Shown one piece after another: positions 1 to 9,598 of a DNA stretch of 64,000 bases (position 1 is the first letter of the stretch; each line of letters begins with the position of its first letter). The notes under the pieces were generated by a model, which ran no database searches, was not told the DNA's origin, and saw nothing but the letters and a program-made list of their open reading frames with translations. This stretch comes from Candidatus Binatia bacterium (GTDB lineage: Bacteria > Desulfobacterota > Binatia > HRBIN30 > BPIQ01). The stretch lies in contig BPIQ01000002.1 of the NCBI GenBank assembly GCA_026004195.1, positions 186,001-250,000 of the forward strand, written 5' to 3'. Position numbers and translations under genes: made by a program.

Positions 1-466
1 GGTGGTAGAGAACGATCATCCTGTAGAGAAGTGCGGGCTTTTCGTCGTTGCCGACGACGTGCACGGCGATTTCCTGCGTGACCTGCGTGCCCTTCGGGTG
101 CGGCTCCACGGCCACGAGCCGCGACCGCGCGCGGATCTTGCTACCGGCGGGCACCGGCGAAATGAAACGCAACTTGTCGGCTCCGTAGTTCGTCGCGTTT
201 CCGTACCCGACGATGCGGAAGTCCGAACGGCTGCGCAGCGTGGGAAGGAGACTGAGCGTGAGGAAACCGTGGGCGATCGTGGTCCCGAAAGGGCTTTCCC
301 GCTTCGCCCTCTCGACGTCCACGTGGATCCACTGGTGATCGCCGGTCAGCTCCGCGAACTTGTCGATCATCTCCTGCGTCACCTCCACCTCCGGCCCCCA
401 GTCGCTCCACTCTTCGCCGATCTTCTTGCGCAGGCCCTCGATGTCGTCGAAACGAATTTCCTCCAT
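1..466 (-). CDS. MaoC-like (R)-hydratase, 3' end cut by the window edge
   Basis: The protein begins MEEIRFDDIEGLRKK and carries the hot-dog hydratase signature: a D-x(4)-H stretch (TGDHQWIHVD, about residues 42-51) followed by GTTIAHGFLTLSLLP. Members hydrate trans-2-enoyl-CoA to (R)-3-hydroxyacyl-CoA in fatty-acid or polyhydroxyalkanoate metabolism. The ATG at 466 is preceded by a good GGAGGA ribosome site. About 155 residues are visible and the reading frame runs off the left edge, so the C-terminus is missing. The specific substrate cannot be read from the sequence. It lies downstream of the outer-membrane barrel gene on the same strand. Confidence 0.85.
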   Translation of the reverse strand, partial: MEEIRFDDIEGLRKKIGEEWSDWGPEVEVTQEMIDKFAELTGDHQWIHVDVERAKRESPFGTTIAHGFLTLSLLPTLRSRSDFRIVGYGNATNYGADKLRFISPVPAGSKIRARSRLVAVEPHPKGTQVTQEIAVHVVGNDEKPALLYRMIVLYH

Positions 467-538
467 CGGATTCCTCCACGGGTAGCGGAACGTTCCGACG
501 TTTTCTGTCACGCGCCCGCGCGGGGCGCAAGCTCGCCC

Positions 539-1394
539 TCAGGACTCGCGCCCGAAGCGAAGGGCCACGCCGCCCCCGAGTCCCCAGTCGGCGGCGTCGT
601 CCGTCGCCCCTTTGAAGCCCGGCCACGCGCAACGTGATGTAGTCGAGGACCCAGTCGATCCCCGGGGCCACGGAAAAGATGTGCCGCTCGTCCCCGTCGA
701 ACTGGTGGAGCCCCACGAGCTCGAGCCGCAAGAAAATGTCGGGAGCCAGAGCCACCATGGGGCTCACGTCCCAGTTGAACACTTCGCCGACGGGCGACTC
801 GAAAAATTCGTAGCCCACGTGCCCGGCGAGCGCCACGTTGCCCGTGGCATACCGGAAGGAGGCAAAGGGGTTGTAGCCGTGTTCGGGAATTCCCATCCCG
901 CAGGTCGCGCCCACGCCGTCGCAGGGGACCCGCTGGCTGTCGTCCGCCGTCTCGGCCTGGAACTCGAAACCCACGGTGAGCGCGAGAAAATCGTCGGGAG
1001 CCGCGAGCCCTTCGAGCGTAGCTACGTTGTACTTTCCCCAGATACTGATGTCCCCGACGCCGAGCTCCTGTCCCACGTCACCGCGCGGGTCCAGGTTCAC
1101 GATCGGCACGTCCACGCCCAACTCCGCCCGGGGCCAGACGCCTACCGTGACGAGGAAGTCGTAGTTGTGGATGTCGATGCGCTCGAACTTCCGGAACACC
1201 TGTCCGGAGAACTCGCCCCGCAGCTGCCGGTGTCCGATCACCAGGGCGTCCTTCAGGTAGTTGCCCGAAAAAGCCGGCTCGACGCGAAGGGGAGAAAGTC
1301 GGGCCGACCGGCCGAGAAGCGGCTCGGCGGCCCAAGAGGCCGCCGCCCAAAACACCACCACGAGAACCCAGACCACTCGTTCGCGCGTTTTCAT
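539..1394 (-). CDS. Outer-membrane beta-barrel protein, frameshifted near its end
   Basis: Starts MKTRERVVWVLVVVFWAAASWA, a clear signal peptide, followed by alternating amphipathic strands typical of porin-like transporter proteins (phenol-degradation MetA-like family, inferred from style). The frame breaks near 616-622: removing one base lets the protein end with FKGATDD and then GLGGGVALRFGRES, a normal closing strand with a terminal-region aromatic pattern, and a TGA at 539. Without the correction the protein acquires a long Arg-rich nonsense tail. A one-base insertion, probably a sequencing error, is the likely cause. Cargo is unknown. It is divergent from the large secreted gene at 1618. 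Confidence 0.7.
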
Positions 1395-1527
1395 CTTCCC
1401 CTCCCTTCCCGGGCAAGTACGCCGCCCGCACGCCACTAGCACGAGGCACGGTCACTTTGTCAAGCACAACGGGCCATTTTCGGCGGCCCCGGGGAGCCGG
1501 AAGGCCGTCGTGCCTGCGAAATCCCGA

Positions 1528-1557
1528 TTGACATACGCCTGCGGGGGAGAGTATTCG
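1528..1557 (+). promoter_or_regulatory. Candidate sigma-70 promoter for the large PHP gene
   Basis: A perfect -35 TTGACA (1528-1533) is followed after 18 bases by TATTCG (1552-1557), a partial -10. A start near 1564 would give a leader of about 54 bases that includes the hairpin at 1574-1594. Call is by eye only. Confidence 0.4.
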
Positions 1558-1573
1558 CGAAGCTAGGGCCGCT

Positions 1574-1594
1574 CCCGCCTCTCGGCGGGTTTTT
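1574..1594 (+). terminator. Intrinsic-terminator-like hairpin in the leader of the PHP gene
   Basis: CCCGCC, loop TCTC, GGCGGG, then five Ts. This has the form of a rho-independent terminator, yet it sits between the candidate promoter and the ATG at 1618, and the upstream gene points the other way. It could attenuate expression of the downstream gene or simply insulate it. Confidence 0.45.
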
Positions 1595-1617
1595 CGGCCC
1601 CAAGGGGGGAACGGACG

Positions 1618-4600
1618 ATGCGCAAAACGGCTCTGGTCATCTCGCTCGTGGCTCTGGTGTGGCCCGCCCCGGGTCACGCCGTGTGCAACCACTGCACGGC
1701 GGAGCAAGTGACGCTCGACACGGCGAAAAAGCTCCTCCCCGGCGGAAGCGACGCCATCGGTGGAGTCGGCGACTGGTACCTGAGCAACGACCGCGTCGAA
1801 GCCGTCATCGACGACATCGCGACGGTGGACATCGACGTCGCGGGCGGCGGGACCGTCTCCGTGGACCGTACGTCGTCCAACGCCGTGGCGACGGGCGGCA
1901 CGCTCATCGATCTCGGGCTCCGCAAGAAGAGAAACGACCAGCTCCCGCAGAGCTTCAACGTCGGAGGGCTGAGCATCGACAACGTATTCTTGTTCCGGCA
2001 AGGGGACGAAGTGCCGTGGGGAGCGTCGACGAACCCCTGCGCGAGCGTGGGAACGGCGAACCCGGAGTGTCCCGCCGACAACGACGACTGTGCAGCCATC
2101 ACGGTCTACGGCATCATGCTCATGCCGCAGGTCTCGAGCCGCACCGATCCCAAGCTTCGCGTCCGCACGCGTTATCAGGCCTGCGACGACGACTTCCATC
2201 TCACCGTCACCTCGGAAGTGTGGAACCAGAGCGGCGCGACGCAGTCGCTGCCCATCATCGACGTCTTCCTCTGGGGGGGCCGCGGTCTCGAGCCCTTCGT
2301 GCCGGGGAAAGGGCGAGGCTTTTCCCATCCCCAGCTCGACCTGACGAACCCCCTCGCGCTCGGGGCCAATCTCGCCTCCACGCGCGGCCTCTACTTCGCC
2401 GCACCGGGCAACTCCGACAACAAAGACGGGAAGTACACGCGGGGCAAGACGGGCAACTCCGTCTCCTACGGCTACCGCTCGCTCGGCGCCAAGAAGGACT
2501 CGAACGGCGGTAACCCCGGCGGCACGCTCACGCAGATCGTCGCTCCGGACCAGGTCGTGGCGCTGCACTCGGACTTCCTCTCGGCTGTGAGCATCGGAAC
2601 GCTGCTTTCCGGGACCGACATTCCGAACGGCCAGTCCATCGTCTTCACGCGTGAATTCGTGGTCGGCAAGAAGAACGACGTCCACTCGGTCGTGAGCGAC
2701 CGGCGGAATCCGAGCAATCTCATCACGAAAATCTACGGGGACGGGGTCGGCCGCGTCTCCGGGCGTTTCCGGCCGGGCTCGAAGAACTTCGGTACCGTCA
2801 CCTTCATCCGGATCGGCGACCGTCCCGGAGACCCGCCGCTCAGTCCTCCCATCGGCGGGCAGACGGACCCCGCCAAGCAGGGCAACGAACCCGTCACTTC
2901 CGTGCGAACCAAGGCCGGGTGGAGCAACGTGCTCCTGCCCCCGGGACTTTACGCGCTCCACATCGTGGTCCCCGGGCGTGACGAAGTCATCGTGAAGGAG
3001 TGCACGGGAGGCGACAACGACGGCGGGCTCTGCCAGGACGACTCCGAGTGTCCCGGTGGCGGCGTCTGTGGCTTCAGCGTCGGGCCCTTCGAGAAGGTTT
3101 CTTTCGGCACGATCGACGTGCCCGAAAAAGAGGGACTCCTCAAGGTGGAAATCACCGACGCCGACACGGGCGAGCGGATTCCCGCGAAGCTCTCGCTCGA
3201 TCCTTCGCCGAACATGCGACGGGAGCTTGCGGCTTACAGCTTCGCCCAGCGGTTCAACTTTTCGCTCAACCTCTTCCGCGGGATGTGCGCGAACGATTTC
3301 ACCGTAGGCTGTAACAGCAGTGCGGACTGCGGCGGAAACACCTGTTTCAGCACCTGCTCGAACCAGGAGCCGAAAAAGTGCACGGACAACTCCGACTGCA
3401 ACACGGGTGCGGGCGAAGTCTGTGCCAGCGACAAGCGGTGCCGCAGCGAGGCCTGCACGTCGGATTCGGATTGCGACCCCGGAGCCATCTGTGTTCCCGA
3501 CACGGCGGAGACGGACGTCGCGAGCTTCGCGGGCGGCCCCGGGCAGAAAAACGTCATCTACACCCACAACGGAAAGGTGAAAGAGCGAATCCGGCCCGGG
3601 ACCTACACGATCTACGTCTCCCGCGGCATCGAGTACACGATCCAGAAACTCGAAAACGTGGTCGTGCCGTCGGGCGGAACGGTCGAGCTTGCCGCGAGTC
3701 TCCGGCGGGTCGTGGACACGACGGGCTACATGTCGGCGGATTTCCACATCCACTCGGGACGGAGCCTCGACTCCTCGGCTCCGTTCGAGGACCGGGTGCG
3801 GAGCTTCGCCGGCGAAGGTCTCGAAGTCATGGTCTCGACGGACCACGACATCACGACGGACTACGAGCCCGTCATCAAAAAGCTCGGGCTCAGGGATTTC
3901 ATCGCGGCGATTCCCGGCACCGAAATTACCACTTCGGTCAGCCAGCCACCTTACGCTTCCAACGCCTGGGGGCACATCAACGCGTGGCCGCAGGTCTTCG
4001 GGCTTTTCGCCCCTCGGAACGGGTCGATCGAGGACGAGGGGGTGAGCCCCAACGTGATTTTCGACCGTGCCCGCGGGTCGGTGTGCTCGGGCGGGGACAA
4101 CGACGGGCTCCGGTGCAACGTCGACGCCGACTGCCCGGGAGGGGACTGCGTGGTGCACGGGAAGATGTGCGCGGGCGGCAAGGACGCGGGCAACCCCTGC
4201 ACGGACGATTCGGAATGTCGCAAGGGAACCTGTGCCGACGTGGTCGTGCAGCTCAACCACCCTCGTGCGGGGGTTTCCGGGGTGGTCGGCATCGGCCAGT
4301 TCAACAACATCGGCTTCGATCCCTCGGCTCCCCTCACCGACTGCCAGAAATACCCGGTCGTCTGTCCTTCGAACCGATGCGTCGGGGGCACGAACGACGG
4401 CGGGAGCTGCACCGATCCAGGCCGACTGTCCCGGCGGGGTCTGCGGCTGCGTGGGCGGTTCGCTTCCGGCGAGCCCGGCCGACGGCTGCAACAAAATACT
4501 GCTCGACCGCAACGTGCAGAGCCAGGCCACGATCTGCGACACGCCCGGTTGCGGGAGCGGCTTCGAGAACCCGAACGGGACCCGCAACATCGACTTCGAC

Positions 4601-5374
4601 GTGATGGAAGTCGACAACGGCGGCCAGGGCCTTTTCACGACTCTCGTCGAGGAGCGACGGGACTGGATCAGCCTTCTCAACCAGGGCGTTCTCGCCGGGC
4701 GGCAGGGGAACCAGCACCCGATCTGGGGCACGGGCGTCTCCGATTCCCACCGGATCGTCGTCGAGCTGCCCGGTTACTCGCGGACCTTCGTGGGTGCGGG
4801 CGACCTGCCGACAGCGCCCGACACGCTGAACGTCCGCGCTTTCAACGAGGCCGTCCTCGCCGGGAACATGGTCGGGAGCTCGGGACCCTTCGTGCGGTTC
4901 ACCGTGGACGACGGTACGACGACGGCAGGAATCGGCGAGACCCTCGCCGCGACCGGGACCGTGAACCTCGACATCGAGGTCCAGGCTCCGCCCTGGATGC
5001 CCGTCGACGAGGTGCGGATCATCAAGAACGGGTGCGTCATCCAGTGCTTCGACACGGGAACGACGCCGGCCGTGGACCCGCGTCCTGCGGATCCTTTCGA
5101 GCAGAACCCGGCGGACGTCGTGCGGTTTTCGGCGACGATTTCCGACACCGTGACCTCCGACTCCTACTACATCGTGGAAGCGAGCCAGGACCCCGACTCC
5201 ACCTCGCTCGACGCCACGGTGAGCCTCGTCGCCAAGGACGCCTTCCCCTACGCGTTCACGAACCCGATCTTCGTGGATGCGGACGGAGGAGGCTACGGCG
5301 GTCTCGGGGTGCCCGAACCCACCTGCCCGCCGCACCCGCCCGAGTGTTCGACGAACTCCGTAGTCCAGCAGTGA
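1618..5374 (+). CDS. Very large secreted PHP-type metal-dependent hydrolase with inserted Cys-rich modules; frameshifted at about 4420
   Basis: About 1,250 residues after correction. A signal peptide (MRKTALVISLVALVWPAPGHA) is followed by a beta-rich N-terminal half, a carboxypeptidase-regulatory-like stretch (KVEITDADTGERIPAKL, about 505), and a PHP domain: DFHIHS (about 708), STDHD (about 740), GTEIT, LNHPR (about 879) and finally SDSH (near 4740). These match the metal ligands of PHP phosphoesterases. Several Cys-rich modules interrupt the protein, some inside the PHP domain. The frame shifts by one base near 4420; the last PHP motif lies in the new frame, which shows that the downstream frame is the native one. 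Stop at 5374 overlaps the GTG of the next gene. Substrate unknown; it should act outside the cytoplasm. Ribosome site AAGGGGGGA. Confidence 0.75.
3001..4444 (+). repeat. Dispersed Cys-rich module, three best copies
   Basis: Three units of about 66-69 bases at 3001-3069, 4084-4149 and 4378-4444 share the pattern C-x-GG-x-NDG-x2-C, then C-PGG-x-C. Looser Cys-rich units lie at about 3280-3500 and 4165-4240. They are spread through one protein rather than in tandem, and each sits in what looks like a loop of the host domain. Confidence 0.7.
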
Positions 5375-5799
5375 GCGAGAAAGGCCCGCCCCGCCCGGTC
5401 TCGAGTCGGCGGGGCGGGCCCCCTTTTTCCCTTCTTGCCCTCGCCGTGCTCTGCGCCGGTGGGGCGGCGAGCGCGCACTGGCTCACGCCGGACGAAATTC
5501 TCGCCGGGCTCCGGCAGAACCCTGTCCTGCGCGACCGCTACGGCGTCGTGCGCGTCGAGGTGGACCCGAAGCTCGAGCGCCTGCTCGTCCTCCGCGTGGA
5601 CGTGGAGAAGTGGACTTCGGTCCCGCGCGAGGAGCGACTTCGGGTCGCTTCGGAGTGGTGGGACACCTGGCGCCACAACGTCCCGAGCGGAATCGTGGCC
5701 GTCGTGGACGCCCGGACCGAGCAGGTGCTCGTCAACTACGACGCCTCGGGGAGGCCACGACTCCGGGACCCCACGCCGCGTCCCACCCCCTCGCCTTGA
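5371..5799 (+). CDS. Small secreted hypothetical protein
   Basis: 142 residues. The GTG start overlaps the stop of the PHP gene (GTGA), so the two are probably translationally coupled. Basic N-terminus, hydrophobic stretch LLALAVLCAGGAASA that looks like a signal peptide, then a soluble domain with WTSVPREERL and WWDTWRHNVPSG, and a Pro/Thr-rich end (PTPRPTPSP). I do not recognise the family. The charged, Trp-rich body might be periplasmic. Context suggests co-expression with the large secreted hydrolase. Confidence 0.65.
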   Translation: MSEKGPPRPVSSRRGGPPFSLLALAVLCAGGAASAHWLTPDEILAGLRQNPVLRDRYGVVRVEVDPKLERLLVLRVDVEKWTSVPREERLRVASEWWDTWRHNVPSGIVAVVDARTEQVLVNYDASGRPRLRDPTPRPTPSP

Positions 5800-5830
5800 C
5801 CCTGCCTCGCGGCCCGGCTTCTCTTCCGGC

Positions 5831-6664
5831 ATGACACGGGCCGTCCTCGGAGGCGTGGAGATCGGAGCCGACCGTCCCGTGCGGCTCGTGGGTGTCCTCA
5901 ACGTGAGCCCCGAATCTTTCTACGCCGGCTCGGTGGTGACGGAGCCCGAGGCTCTCCTCTCGCTCGCCCGCACGATGGCATCCGAAGGGGCCGAAATCCT
6001 CGACGTCGGGGCCCGCTCCACGGCCCCCTACCGGCCCACGGCCCTGTCTCTCGAAGAGGAACTCGAGCGGACGAGGAAAGCCCTGGACCTGCTCGTCCGC
6101 GAGGTGCCCGTGCCGATTTCCGTCGACACGCGGAGCGCGAAGGTAGCCCGAGAAGCACTCCGGCTCGGAGCGCGGATCCTGAACGACACGAGCGGGCTCC
6201 GGGAAGACCCGGAAATGCCGCACGTGGCCGCCGACGCCGAGGGCGTCGTTCTCATGGCTCTCGAGAAGGGCCCCTGGTCGGGGGACCCCGTCGAGGAGTG
6301 CGAGCGCCTTCTGGAGGAAGCCCTCGAACGCGCTCTGCGAGCCGGGATTCCCGGCCACCGGATCGTGCTCGACCCCGGGATCGGTTTTTTCCGGCAAGGT
6401 CCGGTCTCGTGGGACGAAGTCGACCGGCGCCTCTTGCGGGGTCTCCCGAGGCTTTCCCGCCTGGGCCATCCGCTTCTCGTCGGGGTCTCCCGGAAATCCT
6501 TTCTCGGCCGCTGGACGGGCCGCACCCGCCCCGAAGACCGCCTCTGGGCGTCGCTCGCGGCCACGACGGCCGCCGTTCTCTCCGGGGCGGCGGCGGTGCG
6601 GACCCACGACGTGGGACCGACGCGGGACGCGGTGCGGGTGGCCGAAAGGCTCCGGGCTCCTTAG
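5831..6664 (+). CDS. folP: Dihydropteroate synthase
   Basis: 277 residues of the pterin-binding TIM barrel. It joins 6-hydroxymethyl-dihydropterin pyrophosphate to p-aminobenzoate in folate synthesis. Motifs in order: VLNVSPESFY (usual GILNVTPDSF), LDVGARSTAPY (usual DIGGESTRPG), ISVDTRSA, ILNDTSGL, IVLDPGIGF, VGVSRKSFLG and VRTHDV. The first two motifs deviate from the most common form but keep the Asn, Asp and Ser/Thr positions. Its partner folK is 11 kb away on the other strand. The stop overlaps the convergent radical SAM gene by 4 bases. Confidence 0.9.
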   Translation: MTRAVLGGVEIGADRPVRLVGVLNVSPESFYAGSVVTEPEALLSLARTMASEGAEILDVGARSTAPYRPTALSLEEELERTRKALDLLVREVPVPISVDTRSAKVAREALRLGARILNDTSGLREDPEMPHVAADAEGVVLMALEKGPWSGDPVEECERLLEEALERALRAGIPGHRIVLDPGIGFFRQGPVSWDEVDRRLLRGLPRLSRLGHPLLVGVSRKSFLGRWTGRTRPEDRLWASLAATTAAVLSGAAAVRTHDVGPTRDAVRVAERLRAP

Positions 6665-8209
6665 GGATCGCCCGTCGCCGACGCCTCCCGAAGAGCCGGC
6701 GGGAGAGTGGGCAGCAGTGCGTCGATTTCGCGCGAGACGACCTCCACGTACTCGTAGAAGTGCTTGTGCAGCAGGGCGAACGTCACGGCGTCGCGCAGGG
6801 CGCGAGGCCGGCGCAGCGCGGTCTCGAAAAGGAGGGAAAGCGTGAGCCAGGCCCGCTGCGGGGAAGCTCGTAGGACGCAGTTCCAGAGCATGCGGAAGAA
6901 GACGCCGAGTTCGCCGCGGTTCGAGAGCACGCGGGTCCGGAGCGCCTCGCCCCTGCCGGAGGATGAAGGACATGGCACGCCGACGATAGTTCCGGTAGGC
7001 GTAGAGCCTCCGCAGGAGCTCGCGGTATCCTTCGTAGAGCTCGGCGAGCGACATCCGGAGCGGCAGGATGTTCGTGAAGACGAACTGGTCGCCCACGTGC
7101 TCCGCGAGAAGGCGGCCCGCCTTTTTCAGCCGGTGGTAGAGGGGGGTTTTCGGCACCGCGTTGAGCATGCCCGTCATGGAGACGGGAATCCGCGCGTCCT
7201 CGATGAAGCGGAACTGCTCCTCGAAGATCCCCGGGTCGTCGTGGTCGAAGCCCACGATCATACCCGCCATGACCTCGATCCCGGCCTCCTGGATCCGGTG
7301 GACGGAAGCGAGGATGTCGCGGCGGAGATTCTGCGTCTTTTTCGTTTCCGCGAGGCTCGCCGCTCGCGGCGATTCGATCCCGACGAAGACGCTCGTGAAG
7401 CGCGCGCGGCGCAGGAGGTCGAGAAGCTCCTCGTCCTGAGCCACGTTGAGCGTCACTTCCGTCATGAACTCGATCGGGTAACCGCGCTCCTCCTGCCAGC
7501 CGGCGAGCGCGCGCAGCAACGCCTTCGCTTCCTTCTTGTTCCCGATGAAGTTGTCGTCGACGACGAAGACGTTCCGCACCCCGAGGCGGTGGATTTCCTC
7601 GACCTCCGCCAGGATGCGGTCGACCGGCTTCGTCCTCGGCCGCCGGCCGTACATGACGATGATGTCGCAGAACTCGCACTGGTAAGGGCATCCGCGGCCG
7701 AACTGGATCGTCATCGTACGGTAGCGGTCGACCTTCAGGAGATCGAAACGGGGGACGGGAGCGTCGCGGAGGTCGGGTTTCTCCCGGGGCACGTACTCCG
7801 ACTGCCAGGTTCCGTTCTCGAAGTCCCGGAGGAACCGGGGCCACGTCTCCTCCGCCTCGTCGACGAAGACGACGTCGACCTTCCCGCGAAGCTCTTCCGG
7901 GCAAAGAGAGGCGAAAGGACCGCCGACCACGACGAACCTACCGCGCTCGCGGAACTCCCGGGCGAGTTCCAGGATGCGCCGGCGGTGGATCACGTAGCCC
8001 GTGATTCCGACGATGTCCGCGTCCGTCTCGAGGTCCACCTCCTCCACGTTCTCGTCGCAGAGGACCACCTCGTGTTCGGGCGGTGTCAAGGCAGCGACGG
8101 TAGGAAGGGCGAGGTTCGGGAAGACACATCTTCTGCCGAGGCTCGGGAGGATGCGGTCGAAGGTCCAGAACGATTCCGGGTTCTTCGGGGCGACGAGATA
8201 GATCTTCAC
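6661..8209 (-). CDS. B12-binding radical SAM enzyme, HpnP-like; frameshifted at about 6950
   Basis: The N-terminal half resembles a cobalamin-binding Rossmann domain (DADIVGITGYV, VVVGGPFASL), followed by a radical SAM core with GRGCPYQCEFCDII, that is CxxxCxxC, and a C-terminal DUF4070-like region. The family includes HpnP, the hopanoid C-2 methylase, and other lipid or cofactor methylases; the exact product is not decided here. The frame breaks in a run of four Cs at 6950-6953: dropping one base continues the protein from MSFILRQG into RGEALRTRVLSNRGELG and ends at 6661. The GTG start at 8209 overlaps the stop of the EVE gene (GTGA). Confidence 0.8.
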
Positions 8210-8637
8210 GCCTTTTTCGTCCTTTCTCCCGCGAGTCGTTCGACCACACGCCACTCGTCGGGCCCGACCGGCAAGACCGAGAGCCTGGGCAGGCGTAGAA
8301 GTGCCCAGTCCCGGAGAGCCGGCTCCTTGCGAAGCGCGGCCAGCGGAACCGGGCGCGCGAGGCGGCGGACGAAACCCACGTCCACGACGAGGAGCTTCTC
8401 GTCCTCGCCTTCCGGGTCCGGGTACGGATCGCTCTCCGCGCGGGCCACGCCGACCACGGCTTTCTCTTCACCTGTATGATAGACGAGCACGAGGTCTCCC
8501 TTCCGGATGCGCCGGAGGTACGAGAGCGCGAGCGCGTTCCGGACGCCGTCCCACACGGTCTTGCGGTCCCGCTCGAGATCGGCGAGCGAGTACGACGAAG
8601 GTTCGGTTTTCAGGAGCCAGCGTGGGACCGAGGCCAT
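8206..8637 (-). CDS. EVE-domain protein
   Basis: 143 residues. WLLKTEPSSYSLADLERD at the N-terminus, then TVWDGVRN, YLRRIRKGDLVLVYHT and AVVGVARA are the hallmark motifs of the EVE domain, a PUA/YTH-like fold that reads modified bases in nucleic acid (known for the family; target here unknown). The length is normal. It is translationally coupled to the radical SAM gene downstream, but a functional link is not evident. Confidence 0.9.
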   Translation of the reverse strand: MASVPRWLLKTEPSSYSLADLERDRKTVWDGVRNALALSYLRRIRKGDLVLVYHTGEEKAVVGVARAESDPYPDPEGEDEKLLVVDVGFVRRLARPVPLAALRKEPALRDWALLRLPRLSVLPVGPDEWRVVERLAGERTKKA

Positions 8638-8646
8638 CCGCTCCTT

Positions 8647-9294
8647 TCAGCCGGACGGAAAAACGAAGCGCACTCCGAAGGCCGTCGACCCGAAGCGGAA
8701 ATCGACGAGGTCCTCGGTCGGGAGGTGGTAGACGTACTCGCCGAAGAGCGCGATCCGGTCCGTCATGTAAACGTCCGCGCCCGCGCCGAAACGCCCCACG
8801 AACTCGAGCTCGTCGCGGGCGATCCCGACACCACCCCGAAACCCGTCGACTTCCGCCCACACGAGCCCACCGCCCACGACTCCGTACACCTGCAAGCGGC
8901 CCGAAAGAGGTTCGGCGTCGGGCACGAAATAGGGCTTCAGGTTGGCGGTGAGCGTCCAGATGTTGGCCTCGGCGGCCTTCCCCCCTCCGTCGAAGTCGAT
9001 CCCGAACTCGTCGTGGTACTGGAAGTTGGCCTCCACCGCGAGGCTTCTCGCGAGCCGGTAGCCGGCCCGCACGTCGAAGCCGAAAGATTCGTTCTGCTCC
9101 ATGCCTTCTCCGGCGCGCGCTTCGAAAGAATCGAGGTCGAAGTCGGGAAGCCCCACGGTGGCCCCGAGCCCCACCGAAAAGCCGGGTCGATCGAGGCCGT
9201 GCCGCGCCTGGGCCGAACTTTCCGGCGTGCCTGCGAACAGGGCGAGAGCCCCGCCGACGGCCGCCAAAAACCACGTCACTCTTGCCTTCTCCAT
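8647..9294 (-). CDS. Small outer-membrane beta-barrel protein
   Basis: 215 residues with a signal peptide (FLAAVGGALALFAGTPESSA) and eight or so amphipathic beta strands ending ...TAFGVRFVFPSG. The final residues fit a barrel-closing strand. Resembles OmpA/OmpW-type eight-stranded barrels (outer membrane protein beta-barrel domain). Nothing identifies a ligand. It lies 10 bases upstream of the EVE gene on the same strand and may be co-transcribed. Confidence 0.75.
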   Translation of the reverse strand: MEKARVTWFLAAVGGALALFAGTPESSAQARHGLDRPGFSVGLGATVGLPDFDLDSFEARAGEGMEQNESFGFDVRAGYRLARSLAVEANFQYHDEFGIDFDGGGKAAEANIWTLTANLKPYFVPDAEPLSGRLQVYGVVGGGLVWAEVDGFRGGVGIARDELEFVGRFGAGADVYMTDRIALFGEYVYHLPTEDLVDFRFGSTAFGVRFVFPSG

Positions 9295-9434
9295 CTCCGT
9301 GCCCTCCCTTGTCTGCCTCCCGGGCCCCCGAAAGTCCGCGGAAATCTACCAGAGTTGGAAAGCTCGGGTCAACGAAACAACGGGGGTCCTCCCGGGCTTG
9401 CAACCCGGGCCGCCGGTGGTATGGGTGCCCGACC

Positions 9435-9566
9435 ATGCGAACGCTTCTGCTCGTCGCGATGCTTTGCGCGCTCGCCTGCTGTCGGAACAGCATCGCGCGG
9501 AACGCCGCGGAAAGCCTCCTGGGGGCCGAGCCCACGCCCGCAGCCGAAGACGAAAAAACTCCCTGA
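9435..9566 (+). CDS. Tiny putative lipoprotein
   Basis: 43 residues: MRTLLLVAMLCALACCRNS then a short charged tail. LACC is a plausible lipobox with the lipidated Cys at position 15 or 16. No family recognised. It precedes another lipoprotein gene on the same strand by 32 bases. Small size and lack of a strong ribosome site keep confidence low. Confidence 0.4.
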   Translation: MRTLLLVAMLCALACCRNSIARNAAESLLGAEPTPAAEDEKTP

Positions 9567-9598
9567 CAAAAGGGAAAGCCCTCTGGTATGGGAAGGCG

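Noticed and set aside
1078-4731. A long open frame of about 1,200 codons on the minus strand across the PHP gene
   Set aside because: Arg/Val-rich, no motifs; it mirrors the coding strand of a high-GC gene.
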